64,000 nt of DNA from Prunella strophiata (taxonomy: Eukaryota > Chordata > Aves > Passeriformes > Prunellidae): assembly GCA_036583965.1 (NCBI GenBank), contig JAZBQD010000017.1, positions 26,136,385 to 26,200,384 on the forward strand. The letters are read 5' to 3'. The notes under the pieces are model-generated. The model worked only from the letters and a program-made list of their open reading frames with translations. It searched no databases and was not told where the DNA came from. The translations under genes and the position numbers were made by a program. Position 1 is the stretch's first letter; every line of letters begins with the position of its first letter. This document shows, in pieces, positions 23,251-34,620 of the stretch.

Positions 23251-26200
23251 TGATATCAAAAATTCATATTTTTTGCAGCTGAGCCTCTCTCGACAGGATT
23301 TCCCCTTTAGAGAATCAAAAAAAGAGCCATTGCTAATGAGCATTTTTTCCCAGTTTTTAGAGGAACTGCAGGAGTAAACTTTGCTATGCTTCATCTTGCT
23401 CCTGTAAATATGACTATTTGTGATAGCATCCCTGTTTCAGGATCCAGACTTATCCTAACACTGAGAGCAGCTGTTTTGTGATAGGATAGTGAGTTGGTCA
23501 GAGATTGATGGAGTCACTGGTTACACTTCCTCTGTACAGCATGATCCCCAAAGAATAACAATACCCTCTCACACATTTAAAATAAATTTTATTTAATTTG
23601 AAATTAAAATAATGAACTCTTGAATTATAGTAAACAGAAATCTTCATACTTAGTTTTCCCCTTCACCTATGGCATCCCTACCTTAAGATGTAGATTTAGT
23701 CATGTAAGTTGCTTCCTTTGTGAAATCAAGTAGATATAGCACACTCCCTAGTCCATCTTTCTACTATCACTTTTAACACACATATTGCAATGAAATTGTA
23801 TTTCCAGCTGCCAGGATTTGGAGGTACACAAGAGCAGTGAAAGAAGAACTGCTGCAAGGATGGTACAGACAAAAGTTGTACCATACTGACACCAGAATCT
23901 TTTAGGCTTTCTTGATTTTCCCCTTACTCACATTTTCCTAAGAAACATTGATGTTTCTGAGACTAATTGGCACAGTATCAGAAGGATATATAGAAAAACA
24001 TGCTTTAAAGTATGTGCCTACAGAGTGCAAAGAGTGAAAATGACAGAATAAATATGAAAAAACAAATACCTAAACCTGTATAAAATGCTCACGAAGCATG
24101 AGTTTAGAGGAAATGATAAAGAGACTTTCTGAAGAAAAAGAATAATTCCTTTCTATGATAGACACTTGTCTTCCATAAGGAACTGATTTTAGAGTGACAT
24201 TTGTAGAAATACAGCTTCCATAGCAGTCTCAGTTTTAGGATTTTATATTTAATAGGTTTAATAGCTATACTATTAGTCCTAAACACACAGATTCAGTGCA
24301 AATCTATAGGATACTAATCAACATTTCCTTCCAAACAAGCCTTCAGAATATTTGAAGTGCTATGGTAAAACAACATAACTAAAGCCTGTATCATCATCTT
24401 TTATGTTTCAACTGGAAAAGACATAATCTAATTTTACAGTACTATCAATCTACCTGTACTTGTATTAAAGAGAGACTTGTTATTTCAGTTTTGAAATTTA
24501 AATACACCTTTTTATTTGTGTGTGTCTGCAAATGTGTTTGTGTGTAGGTCAATGCTCATATATTGCTCATATATTGTCTTGAGCCAGGTGAACAGATGAT
24601 AGTGAACTTCTACCTGAAATTTGAAATCTTGGAACTGCACAGTCACTACAGGCCTTAGATCAGGCTGCTATATTGTTTAAATAGGAGCTTTTTCTTACCT
24701 CCAAGTTAGTTCAGACAAGCTATACTGATTTAGAGACTTTTAAACCTTAGCAAGTGAATATTTTACAGACAAGCAAGAGGTACACATATTCACTTATTCT
24801 GATAGACATTTGCCAGGAGGCAGGACACAGGAAATAGTGTAAATCTTGTCATTTTCTGGTGTGTCATATCCTTTCTTTCATGGTCCATTACTCCACAGAG
24901 CCAGAGGCAAAGAAAGGCTAAAACCGATCAGTTGTGGTGTTGCCTGATCTCTTTTGCTGTAGGTGGAAACTATATGCACTCTTGGTGTTGTTCACTAAGT
25001 GGACAGAAAATGAAGCTGACTCCCTCTCTATGAGATAATAACTGATCCAATAGATCCTAGATTCAGCCTCACAAAATTACAAGAAATCTTCTAGAAAACA
25101 ATAGCAAGAAAACCAGTGGATTGAGGGACTGCCACTTAAGAGGATTCATTTGTGGGACTATAGACACTGTTTTTGGAGAGATAAAATACTCATTTTAGCA
25201 AATCACTTCAAAAGTAAAGTAGCAGTTACTTAGCTGCTCTTTGTATTGGCCCCTTAAAGCCTGAAATTACTGCTTCATTCAAAAAATCTGATGTTTTTAG
25301 CATCTAAAAAGAGCCCCCAATGTACACTAGATCCACAGTCACCCTGTGTAGTTCTGTGGTTAATTTGGTGCTCCAGGCTCCCAATCAAAGAATACTGAAG
25401 ATAATATCATTGCTGTATTAACTTTGGTAGAATTTGGGGCAAGCATTAAATGACCATTGATTTATTTCTGCAACAAAATAAGCAGCAGATATATACATTC
25501 CAGAATGCCATGACCCCAGACATTCCTGTATATTTGCTGCCTTTCAAATGAGTGCTTAATCCAATGTCCATGGATTAATCCAATGTCCGTGGACACTTTT
25601 CCAGCTATTTCCTGAAGTGCTAGGCTACATCCTTTAAAAATACTGTGGGTCAATATTAAACATACAGTGAAGCAAAATGTTTGGGGTTTTTTTTCATATA
25701 CTTTAGCATATTGCTTCTCATCACTCTACCATACATGTTATCAATGCCGGACAAAAATTTTGCATTTCCAGTATATGCAACAAAAGAAACAACTTAACTT
25801 TTGCCATACAATTTTGAATACAACCAAGAAAATTGACAAATCAAACTTGTAAGATAAAATAGTTTAGATCTGGTTTTATAGACAAAAATTTATGAAATTT
25901 GTGAAAATTACAGGTAACACAGGCATAAGTGTATAATAGGTCAAAAGCTATTTTTTACACCTTCAGCAGAGAACATTTTAAACAGATGCTAACATCTAGT
26001 TTTAACATGAAGAAAATCCAGGAAAACCATCCCATTCTCCACAATGTTATTCCAAACATTTGCACTAGACCTCAGGACAGAGATATAAGCTGCCCCTCCT
26101 CTCTTTTCTTAACCTGAGCAAGCATGCATTTTGTGCAGTGAAAGAATTGTGCAACAAGAATGGAGCTTTTAAAAGGTTTTTTTTAAAAAATAATCTCAAT

Positions 26201-26389
26201 TGTCAGTTTCAAGCACATAATAATTTCAATCAAATGACCCTGTGAGACATATCTGTTTTAAAATTTATCAGTATATTGAAGATCCATGTTGCTTTTCTGT
26301 CTTTCAAATTTACCTTCCCACTGGAATGTCTCAGTTCCAGTGAGACATTGGCTTCCCAGTATAGTCTTCCTTTATTAACAACCTATAAG
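23251..26389. other. AT-rich sequence, no gene seen
   Basis: No exon or repeat family is recognised. A 19 bp perfect-but-one tandem duplication lies at 25556-25593, and a 12 bp tandem duplication (TGCTCATATATT) at about 24553-24576. Confidence 0.5.
25556..25593. repeat. 19 bp tandem duplication
   Basis: Two adjacent copies (25556-25574 and 25575-25593) read TTAATCCAATGTCC(A/G)TGGA and differ at one base. Confidence 0.9.
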
Positions 26390-26485
26390 GCTAGTTTTTT
26401 TGTTTTGTTTTGTTTGGTTGGGTTTTTTTTTGTTTTTTTGGTTTTTTTTTTTGTTGTTTTTTTTGTTGGTTTCGTTTTGTTTAAT
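26390..26485. repeat. T/G-only low-complexity tract
   Basis: Long T runs are separated by G or GG (TTTTGTTTTG, GGTTGGG and TTGTTGTTTT units). It is the complement type of the A/C tract at 20145-20310. Confidence 0.9.
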
Positions 26486-27634
26486 ATATAATCCTAAGTA
26501 ATTTCTTTGCATAATTTTAGATCTGTCTTTGTTGGAAAAAATGAGAAATAAGACCTGAAGTAAAGCTCCATGTGGAAGCATTACTGATCACCATAATGAC
26601 AGAAATACATTTGCAAATTCAGAGTTTAAATAAAAAACATCTCTGTTGTTCTCAATTTTTCCTCTGTAATGTATGTGAGAACACTCTCATGTACAATATG
26701 TAATTCAATTTCAGAGCCAATAAGCTCTAAAAGATTCTAAGCTGAACTGTTCTTCTGAACTGACAAGGTCATATTGCTCTGTTCAGAAATAAGTGCTTCA
26801 GCAGGAGAAAATTAGTATGGGCAAATCAGTCTCAATCCAGTAAATACTTGAGAGAAAAATAATTGCACATCTAAATTTTAGAATACAAAGACTTGTCTAC
26901 CCTTAGTACAATAGACTAAATAACACCACAGAAAAATTATCACTTTATTCTTTCAAGAAAAAAATAGTAATAGTCCCATGAAATGCATGGTAATGAGGGG
27001 AATTTTCATTTCCATCCAAATAGATTAACAGTGCATTCCCCAAAATGTACAAAGGACTTAAGTACATTAGAAAATGTTAAATTATATACAGATCTCCCAT
27101 AACATGCCTGTCAATGTGAGGCTCATATTTCAAGCTCCATTGTAAGAACTATTAAGGGTTTATCATATAAGTTAATGCAATACAACTGGCTTAGGAAATG
27201 GCAGTGATTGCTGGAGAACACTTTACTCAGTGTCTGTTGGTTGCACTAGAAGTATATCATACGTTCTGCAAAACAGACAAATGTCAAGACTCAGACACAG
27301 GGTTTGAAAAATTGTTAATTACATAGAAGAGCCCTAGTTAAGAAACACAAACCCTCAGAATGCCAGAAAAAAGGGCTTCTAAAAGCTGATTTATATATTT
27401 TACATATATTAATATTTTAAGAGTTATGCTGATTTTTAAACTCTTGAAAAAAGAGATTTCAGAGATGGAAAGAGTCTTAAAGTTGATCCACAGTTGAAAA
27501 GAATTTACTCCTACTATTCCTCTTTATTTTAGCTTTCTTACAAGTTTAGGACATATGAGATAGATAGCTGGTCACAGAAGTGCTTACTAAACTAGATGCA
27601 ACTGTTGTTCTCCCAGGGTAATGATCAAAGCCAC
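26486..27634. other. AT-rich sequence, no gene seen
   Basis: Nothing beyond short chance open frames was recognised. Confidence 0.5.
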
Positions 27635-27960
27635 AAAGTCCTGCTGGAGGTTAGTCACTAGTGTGTCCCAGAGGAGGATACTGAGGCCAGTACTGTCTAA
27701 TCTCTGCATGAATCTGTGTGAGGAGAATCAGAGCCCACCCTCAACAAGGTGACTCATCAAAGTGAGAGGAGCTGCTGATAGAGTTGATGAGTATTGATAG
27801 AGTGTTGTCATTCAAAGGGACTGTAACAGGCTGGAGAAATAGGCTGGCAGTAACCTTTTGACTTTCAACAAAGGAAAATGATAAATCTTACTCTTGGAAA
27901 GAAACAATTCCAGGCACCAGATCAGACTGGGCCAGACCAGCTGACTGAGTCAGCTTCTAT
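27635..27960 (+). mobile_element. CR1 LINE fragment (RT motif B to downstream of motif C)
   Basis: The + strand follows the CR1 ORF2 order: a CTGGAGG-TTAGTCACTAGTG segment, CCCAGAGG...ATACTGAGGCCAGTACTGT (motif B, family PQGS-LGP-L), the Asn-Asp-Leu equivalent, an Asp-Asp equivalent (near 27750), then 'GACTGTAACAGGCTGGAGAAATAGGCTGGCAGTAACC' (DRLEKWADRN region) and the HLGRNN region at about 27885-27920. It is very degraded, with many stops, and both ends are truncated. It precedes a separate minus-strand CR1 end at 28081. Confidence 0.75.
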
Positions 27961-28080
27961 CTGACCCAGAAAATCCAGGAAAAGGTCTTGATGAGGCAGA
28001 TTGAGCTAGAGACTATTTAGTGAAACTTCACATCAACAAGACCATGGACCTTGGTGGGAGTGCTGAGTGAACTGGCAGGT

Positions 28081-28278
28081 ATAGAATCATAGAATATCCT
28101 GACTTGGAACAAAAAGACAAAAAGGATCACAGAATTCCAGCTTGTGGCCCTGCATAGGACCACTCTATACATCACACCATGTGCCTGGGAGCATTGTCTA
28201 AATTCTTCATAAAATTTGCCATGCTTGGTACTGCAACCACTTCCCTTAGAAGCCTGTTCCAGCACTGTGACACCATTT
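28081..28278 (-). mobile_element. CR1 LINE 3' end fragment
   Basis: The + strand starts with ATAGAATCATAGAATATCCTGA, then GACTTGGAAC, TTGTGGCCCTGCATAGGACC, CACACCATGTGCCTGGGAGCATTGTC, GCTTGGTACTGCAACCACTTCCCT and AGCCTGTTCCAGCACTGTG. These are the successive landmarks of an avian CR1 3' UTR and ORF2 end in reverse orientation. It is 5' truncated at about 28278, where an oppositely oriented CR1 begins. Confidence 0.85.
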
Positions 28279-28281
28279 CTA

Positions 28282-29215
28282 GGCTATTAATCATCTTTGG
28301 AAGTTCATGACCATCAGAAGAGATGCCTGAGAATTAGAAAAAAAAAGTAAACATCACCCCAGTCTTCAAAAAGAGACAGAAGGATGGCACAGGGAGTTAG
28401 AGACTATCAGACTCACATTTGTTCTTGGAAAGGTGATGCAATGGCACATCCTGGAGGCCGTCTCTAAGCATGTGGTAGACAAGATTACCAGGAATATTCA
28501 GCATAGATTCACCAAAAGGAAATCACAGAATCATTAAGGTTGGAGAAGACCTCCAGGGTCATCAAGACCAAACTTTGACTGATTGTCACCTTATTACATA
28601 GACCATAGCACTGAGTGCCATGGTTTTTGAACACCTCCAGGGATGTCAACTCCACCCCCTACCTAAGCAGCTTGTTCCAAGTGTTAACACTCCTTACCAG
28701 AATAATGGAAATCATGCTTAAACAACCTGCTTGTGTTCTAGGAAGGGACAACTGACTGAATTGATAAGAGAGCAGTCGATGTTGTCTTCCTGCATTTCAG
28801 CAAGCCTTTCAACACTGTCTCCCATGATATCCTTATATGCAGCTCAGGAAATGCAGGCTGGATGAGCAAAGAGTGAGGTGGATTGAGAAATTACTGAATT
28901 GTGGGTCATTCGAGGGTGGTGGTCAGTGGCACAAGTCAGAAGTGGCACAAGAGTTTAGTTGGAGACCTGTCACTGGTAATGCCTCCTTCGGTTATATATT
29001 GGGCCCAGCATTATTTAATTTATCCATCAATGACTTGGGTGGAGAGCAGACACCTCCTTGGCAAGTCCCATCAGTGGATGAGACAAAGTTGGGAGGAGTG
29101 GTAAAAGCTGTCTGAGGACAATCCTGGACATCATGATCACAGTGACTCTGCTTCAGCAGGGGTTGGACAGTGCAATGACCATTACCACCTACAGTCTCAC
29201 CCATTCTGTGAATGG
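28282..29215 (+). mobile_element. CR1 LINE, internally deleted, hosting a nested CR1
   Basis: Part one (about 28282-28525) is the start of the RT domain: GATGCCTGAGAATTAGAA, ACATCACCCCAGTCTTCAAAAAG, then the region before motif A ending in ATTCACCAAAAGGAAATCA. It is interrupted by a minus-strand CR1 end (28526-28714). It resumes at 28715 with TGCTTAAACAACCTGC, motif A (TTTCAGCAAGCCTTTCAACA, 28795-28814, equivalent to FSKAFDT), and motif B (about 28971-29015). The Asp-Asp region (about 29060-29095) reads (V)DETKLGG and so has lost the first Asp. At about 29100-29140 it jumps directly to the 3' UTR (CTGCTTCAGCAGGGGTTGGAC at about 29150-29170) and ends near CCCATTCTGTGAATG (29200-29214). The C-terminal third of ORF2 is missing. 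Confidence 0.85.
28526..28714 (-). mobile_element. CR1 3'-end insertion nested inside a CR1
   Basis: A 5'-truncated CR1 3' end of about 180 bp lies in minus orientation. The + strand reads CACAGAATCATTAAGGTTGG, then TGCCATGGTTTTTGAACACCTCC, AGGGATG, and CCTAAGCAGCTTGTTCCAAGTG. It is flanked by the 8 bp direct repeat GGAAATCA at 28518-28525 and 28707-28714. Removing the insertion and one repeat copy rejoins the two halves of the host CR1 in their normal order, which shows the insertion is the younger event. Confidence 0.9.
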
Positions 29216-30528
29216 GTCTGTTCTACTTCCCTGAACATTCACAGACAGAATTTGTATTTCAGGTCTTTGCATGGTATTTGACAAAGGCCAAGCACAAAAT
29301 ACCGTTAGCTAGACATGATTTTTATTAACCTCAATGGACAGTCATGCAAAATCCTATGAAAAATTCTGGGGTTTAGTGTTCTTCTACTTATTCTAAGCCG
29401 TAAAGATACATCTCAGATTTAGACTTCACAAATATATGCCTCTGTAGGCATCCTTTTTGACAGAAACGGGTCCACAGATGGAGTAAACTCATACAGGGGC
29501 TTCTGAGTATGGCTCTGAGAGGACAACCCTAACTTAGCAATGATTTTGAAATAGCAGAGTTTTTCTGAAGTAAGCAGAATTCTAGGCCTCATTCCTACTT
29601 TTCTTATTTTAATGTGTGATGTCATCTATGTGAATGGTGGCAACCCTGGATATTTTTATCCCTCTGCAAGTCAGACAGAAAAATTTTGTGAAAAGACAAA
29701 TAGAACAAGTGCATGCAGAAGTTCTGCATGGAGAATATTGAGGATGTCTGTTTAAAAAATAATTTTGGAATAAATGTGAATGGCAAAAAAAAAAAAAAAA
29801 AAAAGTTTAGTGTAGATATTATATATTAAACATATTAAGCACTAAGCTCTTTTGGTGTTCAGCATGTTTATGTCTAGCTAGTGCTTGACTTTGCCTATAT
29901 TCTACATTACCTGCAGGTATTTTAATTTCACTTCACTGTCAGCAGCAGCTCCTTTTAGAAAAATATATCCAAAAACCTTTAAAGACTCAGTGAGAATTAT
30001 ACACCTATCTCCTCTTGGGACTTATGGAAAGACTTCTAGCCTTCATTAGCAAAATCAGTTCTCCAAGGCAGATGTTAAAAAAAAAATAAACCTGTTTCTG
30101 CAATTTCTGTCAGTAAGTTAAACACACAATATTTTTTGCTAAGAGAGATCCTTACGTCAGTTCGTGAATTTAGCAGTTTTTCTAATATTTCTGCTTTGAC
30201 ATCTGACATTTTTGCATATTCTTTTGGAGTCTAATTAATTCTGCTTTATTAAAATAATGTACAAGACTCCATTTAGTGGTGAATTGCAAAAAGAACAACC
30301 TTTGCAGAGTGAAGGTATTGTTCATTTTTCAGAGATACATTTGGTTCTTGTAGTTTGAGACCATCCCTCCTGCCTTCTGAAGTACCTACAAAATTTTTCA
30401 GTGGACTAGTCAATCTCTTCTTTTTAATGAGTCAGAGTTGTGAGTATTTCAGTATCTCTGCTTTTACTTTTTATCTCAATATCTCTGCTTTTATTTTATT
30501 TTCAACTGAGCTTTAGAGCCTTTCAAGA
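29216..30528. other. AT-rich sequence, no gene seen
   Basis: Contains a run of 20 A (29785-29804) and a 27 bp-period tandem duplication (TC(A/A)(G/A)TATCTCTGCTTTTA units) at about 30449-30500. No exon is recognised. Confidence 0.5.
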
Positions 30529-30825
30529 TCACAGAATCACATAATCACAGAATCATACAGGTTGGAGAAGGCCTCTGAGATCATCAGGTCCAATCTCTGA
30601 CAGATCACCACCTTGTCAATTAAATCACGGCAATAAGTGCCACATCCAGCCATTTCTTGAACACCTCCAGGGATAGTTCTCCACCACCTTCCTGAGCATT
30701 CAAATGTCTAACAACCTTTTCTGTAAAGAAATTCCCTCAGATGACCAAACTGAACCCAACACCAGCACAGCTTGAGGCTATGTCCTCTCATCCTTCCTAC
30801 AAATTTCTTTCAGGTAATTTCTTTT
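30529..30825 (-). mobile_element. CR1 LINE 3' end
   Basis: The + strand begins with three tail units (CACAGAATCACATAATCACAGAATCA), then ACAGGTTGGAGAAGGCCTCTGAGATCATCAGGTCCAA, CCACATCCAGCCATTTCTTGAACACCTCCAGGGAT, TCCACCACCTTCCTGAGCA and AGCTTGAGGCTATGTCCTCTCATCCTT. These are the standard landmarks of a reversed CR1 end. It is 5' truncated near 30825. Confidence 0.92.
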
Positions 30826-33104
30826 CTCTTTGTAGAGAGCAAGTTTTACATGGGCCTGTAGCAAAACAGCAATGTAAGCAAACATGCTACATACATTGTA
30901 CTATATGAATTCATTTGTAGGATGTAAAGTTCAGCAAGTACTAAAAGCGAGCAGGAGAAAAGAACTATAGAATGGAGTCATAGAACTGTTACAATTTAGA
31001 AAACTCCTGGGAGGAAGAAACTCCACAAATTCTTTTAAGCAAACAAACAGACAAAAACACCTGGCAAACCAAATTAAAAACAGAAACAAAAACAAAACCA
31101 ATTCCCCTTCACATGCTACTCAGGTTTTAAAATTAGGATTTTTTTTTACAGAAAGAAATATGTATGTGTGTCCAGGTAGCATTCCCCGTGTGAGGGGAAC
31201 TTATCTTCAACAAGTGCTATTTGTTATATATTTCATGACTGAGCATGGTAGTTAAATATATCAAAAGCAATGGATCTGAAAGATACAAGTAGGAGCTGAA
31301 AAGTACAGAGGAAGAAAGACAAGCAACAAGGTTTGTTTTACCTATGGGGATAATTTTCCATATTGAAGGAATTTCTCTATTAAGTAAAATATTTTGTCTG
31401 CTGGAAGAAGATGTTTACAATGTACTCTCTAATATTCAAAGACTGAAAACTTGGCACTGTGCTTTCAGACCAAAACCATATGTTTTCCAAAGACAGAAAA
31501 TCAGGTACTACTCAGTTTGAACAAAATAAAGTCAATGTTTTCTTTTTCTCTACATGTTTTTATGTCTATTTGAATCCCTGTTCCTTGAGATGTTAGTGTT
31601 CAAAAAATAAGGTGCTGATTCAATGGTATAACACAGTAAGACAGACAGAGTAATAAAGCCCAGTGCCTCCATTAGTGGAAGCAAATGGAACTGAGATAAT
31701 CTGACTTCATCAGCCATGAGGATAAGGCTGATATACAATTGCTAATATTTTGTAGCTAAGCAATAAATATCTGGCAAGACAACAAAAGACAGCAAGATAT
31801 CTTTCTAGTGGTCTGCTTTACAAGTTGTCGTGTAAGCTGTAATGATTTTCTGTTAGTGAAAATGACTTTGCAAAATTTAAGTCATGTTTAAGTTCTAGTT
31901 CCATCTTTATGGTCATAACTTTAGGTTATGGTCCTAACTCCAGGCTAGGAGCAAAGGGAGTAATTCATTGCAACCAAGATATATAAGAATGGAATATTTA
32001 AATACACTGAAGATCTTTTCAGATGAAAAGCACAAGGAGATATAAAGACCTGATACAACAGGAGAGAAATAGGCACTTAAAAAAGGAAGGAACACTTAGT
32101 TTGAGACCAGAGCTTGTTGTCCCAAATAAAGCAGTAAATTCTCAGATATAATACCAGAAACACTCTCTATTACAGTCTATATACCAAGGCTTTTGGAAAG
32201 AGAAAACCCAAGCTGTTTAGTTGCAGGACATGCAGGCTGCAAACAAAAAATTTTAGTGACTATCAGTGTTCTAGTCAGGAATAAAGAAATGGACAGAAAC
32301 AAAAACTATTATGTTAACATTCCAACTTCCATGAAGAAATAATTAAAACAACAGCATAAATTCATGTTTCTCAGCAGTACTAAGAGACAAAATTGGATGG
32401 TAAAAACAAAAGCCAAAAGTTTTCAGTGGCTTGGCATTCAGAAGCTGGGTGGCAAGTATGTTATCCCAAAGGCACTCTGTGGCTGTTGTATTTCCATAGT
32501 TTCTTATGCCCTGTACCAGAGAAGCCAAATATCATAATCCTGATACACACTGCAAATCAAATGCTAAAAAGGACTGAGATGTTAAATATTGGTCTACTCT
32601 TGGTTATCAATTTTGTGCAAGTGGTGAAAAGTTTTATAGCCAACACCTGTGTGACCTCTGTGATCTGTGTGTTCTGTATACCTTTCTCAGGTACATTCTG
32701 CTTAATGGACAAGGTGAATGATGTTTAATAATTTCTCTTCACCCTCTACATATATGGAATAGGAGGTATTAAGAACAGATACTGATAAAAGATACTCAGA
32801 GGAACACAGACTGTTAGTGCCATAACCTTATTAAAGAAAGTATATATATGAAAGAAACTCTGTAAAAGACAGTACATCCAAGAGACACTAAAATCTACAG
32901 AGACAAAGGGGTAGGAGAGATAAATTACTGTCTCTGGATGTCAAAGAAGTATCCATAGGATAAAGAGATTATCAAAACCATGTAGGCAAAAATTAACATG
33001 TCTATTTTTGCTTTGTTCACTTAGGTTTCAGAGTCCCATATGAATGTCCAAAACCAAATTCATGGTTTTGGGGCTATGTTTTATAATTTTGCTGAGAACA
33101 ATAA
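30826..33104. other. AT-rich sequence, no gene seen
   Basis: An A/C-rich patch lies at about 31035-31105. The 111-codon open frame at 32393-32728 has no recognised domain. No repeat family is recognised. Confidence 0.5.
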
Positions 33105-33499
33105 TTTTTTGGCACCCAGTGTGAGGCTTACAGCTTCAAGATAATGGCAGGTTTGGTTGGGGTGTGCTGGGTTGAATTTATGTCTGTTGTTGCTGTTTAG
33201 CAGTAAATCAGCCAGCTCCTGTGCTCGCCATGGGGCTCACTTGCCTGACTGAACACTGGACTCTCGAGCTTGTTAGCAGCTGCTTTTTGCCTTCTCCACT
33301 CACTGCAGTGCTGTGCTGCTGATCACTTCCCTCTCCTGTGCCTGGGAATGTTCTGATAACAGCCACGGCACCGTGCCTGGGCTGGCAGGTGGCCATGGCA
33401 TCACTGCTGTGCCCGAGCTGCTGTCCTGTGCTGCTGTGCTGAGCACACTGCAATTCCAGTGCAGCTCCAGTGAGCTGAAGGGACTGTGACTGGTGAGTG

Positions 33500-33770
33500 A
33501 GTCCACAGCAGAGTAGGATGCCCTGAAACATCTGTGGCTGTGGAAGAATCCATACCAGAGCAGGTACACCTCAAAGTATTTGTGGCCATGATTGTGTCTG
33601 TGTGGCAGCAGATAATAGCTTTGAAATGGTTCTGGCTCTATGGTAAGTCCATGCTGAAGAAGGCATACCTCAAAATATCTGTGGCTTTGGATGTCCATGC
33701 TGCATCAGATACACAAAAAGCATCAGTGGTGGAGATAGTAGTGGATATACCTTTAAATTATTGCAATATA
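33500..33770 (+). repeat. Degenerate tandem units in the ERVL-like leader
   Basis: Four or five imperfect units share the pattern 'AGTCCA(C/T)...AGAG/AAG(G)CA(G)GT/ATACCTCAAA(G/A)TAT(C/T)TGTGGC(T/C)..TGGA'. Clear copies start at about 33501, 33553, 33645 and 33690. The arrangement points to an ancestral minisatellite in the element's leader. Confidence 0.55.
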
Positions 33771-34163
33771 TCCGTGGTTTGACTTGTATATTATACAAAT
33801 TGCTATAATAGAAACAAACTGAATCAGTGGAGAAAAAGCACTGCAAGAACCAGTGCAAGTGCAGCAGTGACCACACCTGACATGGCTTTGGTGCCCAGTA
33901 ACTCAACTTGACACCACCTCTCCTGTCCTGAGTGACCATCATAAAAGATGGGGTATGAAGTCATGGACTAAATTGACTCAATGGATGCTTTGTGGGCACT
34001 TAAGGACATTTATGGACATTTATTCATATTTCACAGGACTGGTTCACAGATTAAAGGAATGATATCTGTGTATTCTACCAAAGAATTGGAAGGGAGATGA
34101 TGGTTATTGGATAGTTTGGGATATGAGGATGATATAAGTGGTATAAAATTGGGGTGGAGAATC

Positions 34164-34406
34164 TGTTGGTTTTGACTGAGATAAAGCTAATTTTCTCCAT
34201 AGTAGCTAGCACAGATCTAGGGGTTGGATTTGTGCTGAAAACAGTGTTGATAACACAGGATGGTTTCATTATTGCTGAGCAGGGATAACACAGAGCCAAG
34301 GCCTTTTCTGCTTCTCACCCACCCCACCAGTGAGGAGACTGAGCGTGCACAAGTTGTTGGGAGGAGACACACAAGGGATGGCTGACCTCAACAGACTCAA
34401 GGGATA
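34164..34406 (+). mobile_element. ERVL-type LTR, 3' part lost
   Basis: It starts with TGTTGGTTTTGACTGAGATA and continues with AAGCTAATTTTCTCCATAGT, TGTGCTGAAAACAGTGTTGA, CAAGGCCTTTTCTGCTTCTC and GTTGGGAGGAGACACACAAG. This is the order of landmarks in the U3 of the common avian ERVL LTR. It stops at the CAAGGGATAT segment, where a minus-strand CR1 3' end begins (34407). No LTR continuation was seen beyond the CR1. Confidence 0.8.
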
Positions 34407-34620
34407 TCACAGAATCAGAGAATCATTAAGGTTGGAAAAGGCCTCTAAGATTGAATCCAAATATTAACCTAAGATGTCCATATTCATCCCTGAAGCACAT
34501 CCCAGATCCCACATCCATGCATTTCTTTTTAACACTTGCAGGGATGGTGATTCCACCACTTCCCTGGGCAGTCTATTCTATTACCTGGTCAACATTTCAA
34601 TAAAGAATAAGAAGGCCCAA
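34407..34620 (-). mobile_element. CR1 LINE 3' end truncating an LTR
   Basis: The + strand reads CACAGAATCAGAGAATCATT, AAGGTTGGAAAAGGCCTCTAAGA, then AACACTTGCAGGGATGGTGATTCC, ACCACTTCCCTGGGCAGTC and ATTACCTGGTCAACATTTC. These are reversed CR1 3' landmarks. It is 5' truncated at about 34620 and abuts the ERVL-type LTR without a visible target duplication. Confidence 0.88.

Larger units (their letters stand above)
33105..34406 (+). mobile_element. ERVL-like endogenous retrovirus remnant
   Basis: A collapsed element is inferred from three parts in provirus order. First, 33110-33127 resembles a tRNA-Lys type primer-binding site with several mismatches. Second, a leader-like region (33150-34163), GC-richer than its surroundings, carries degenerate tandem units of about 45-60 bp ('...CATCTGTGGCTGTGGA...', '...TATTTGTGGCC...', '...TATCTGTGGCTTTGGA...') like those in avian ERVL internal sequence. 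Third, the start of an ERVL-type LTR lies at 34164. No gag, pol or env reading frame remains between them, and no 5' LTR was found upstream of the primer-site-like segment. It cannot replicate. The family name comes from general recall of avian LTRs. Confidence 0.6.

Noticed and set aside
33208..33698. Several minus-strand open frames of 62-132 codons
   Set aside because: They are antisense to the GC-richer ERVL-like leader and overlap one another in different frames.
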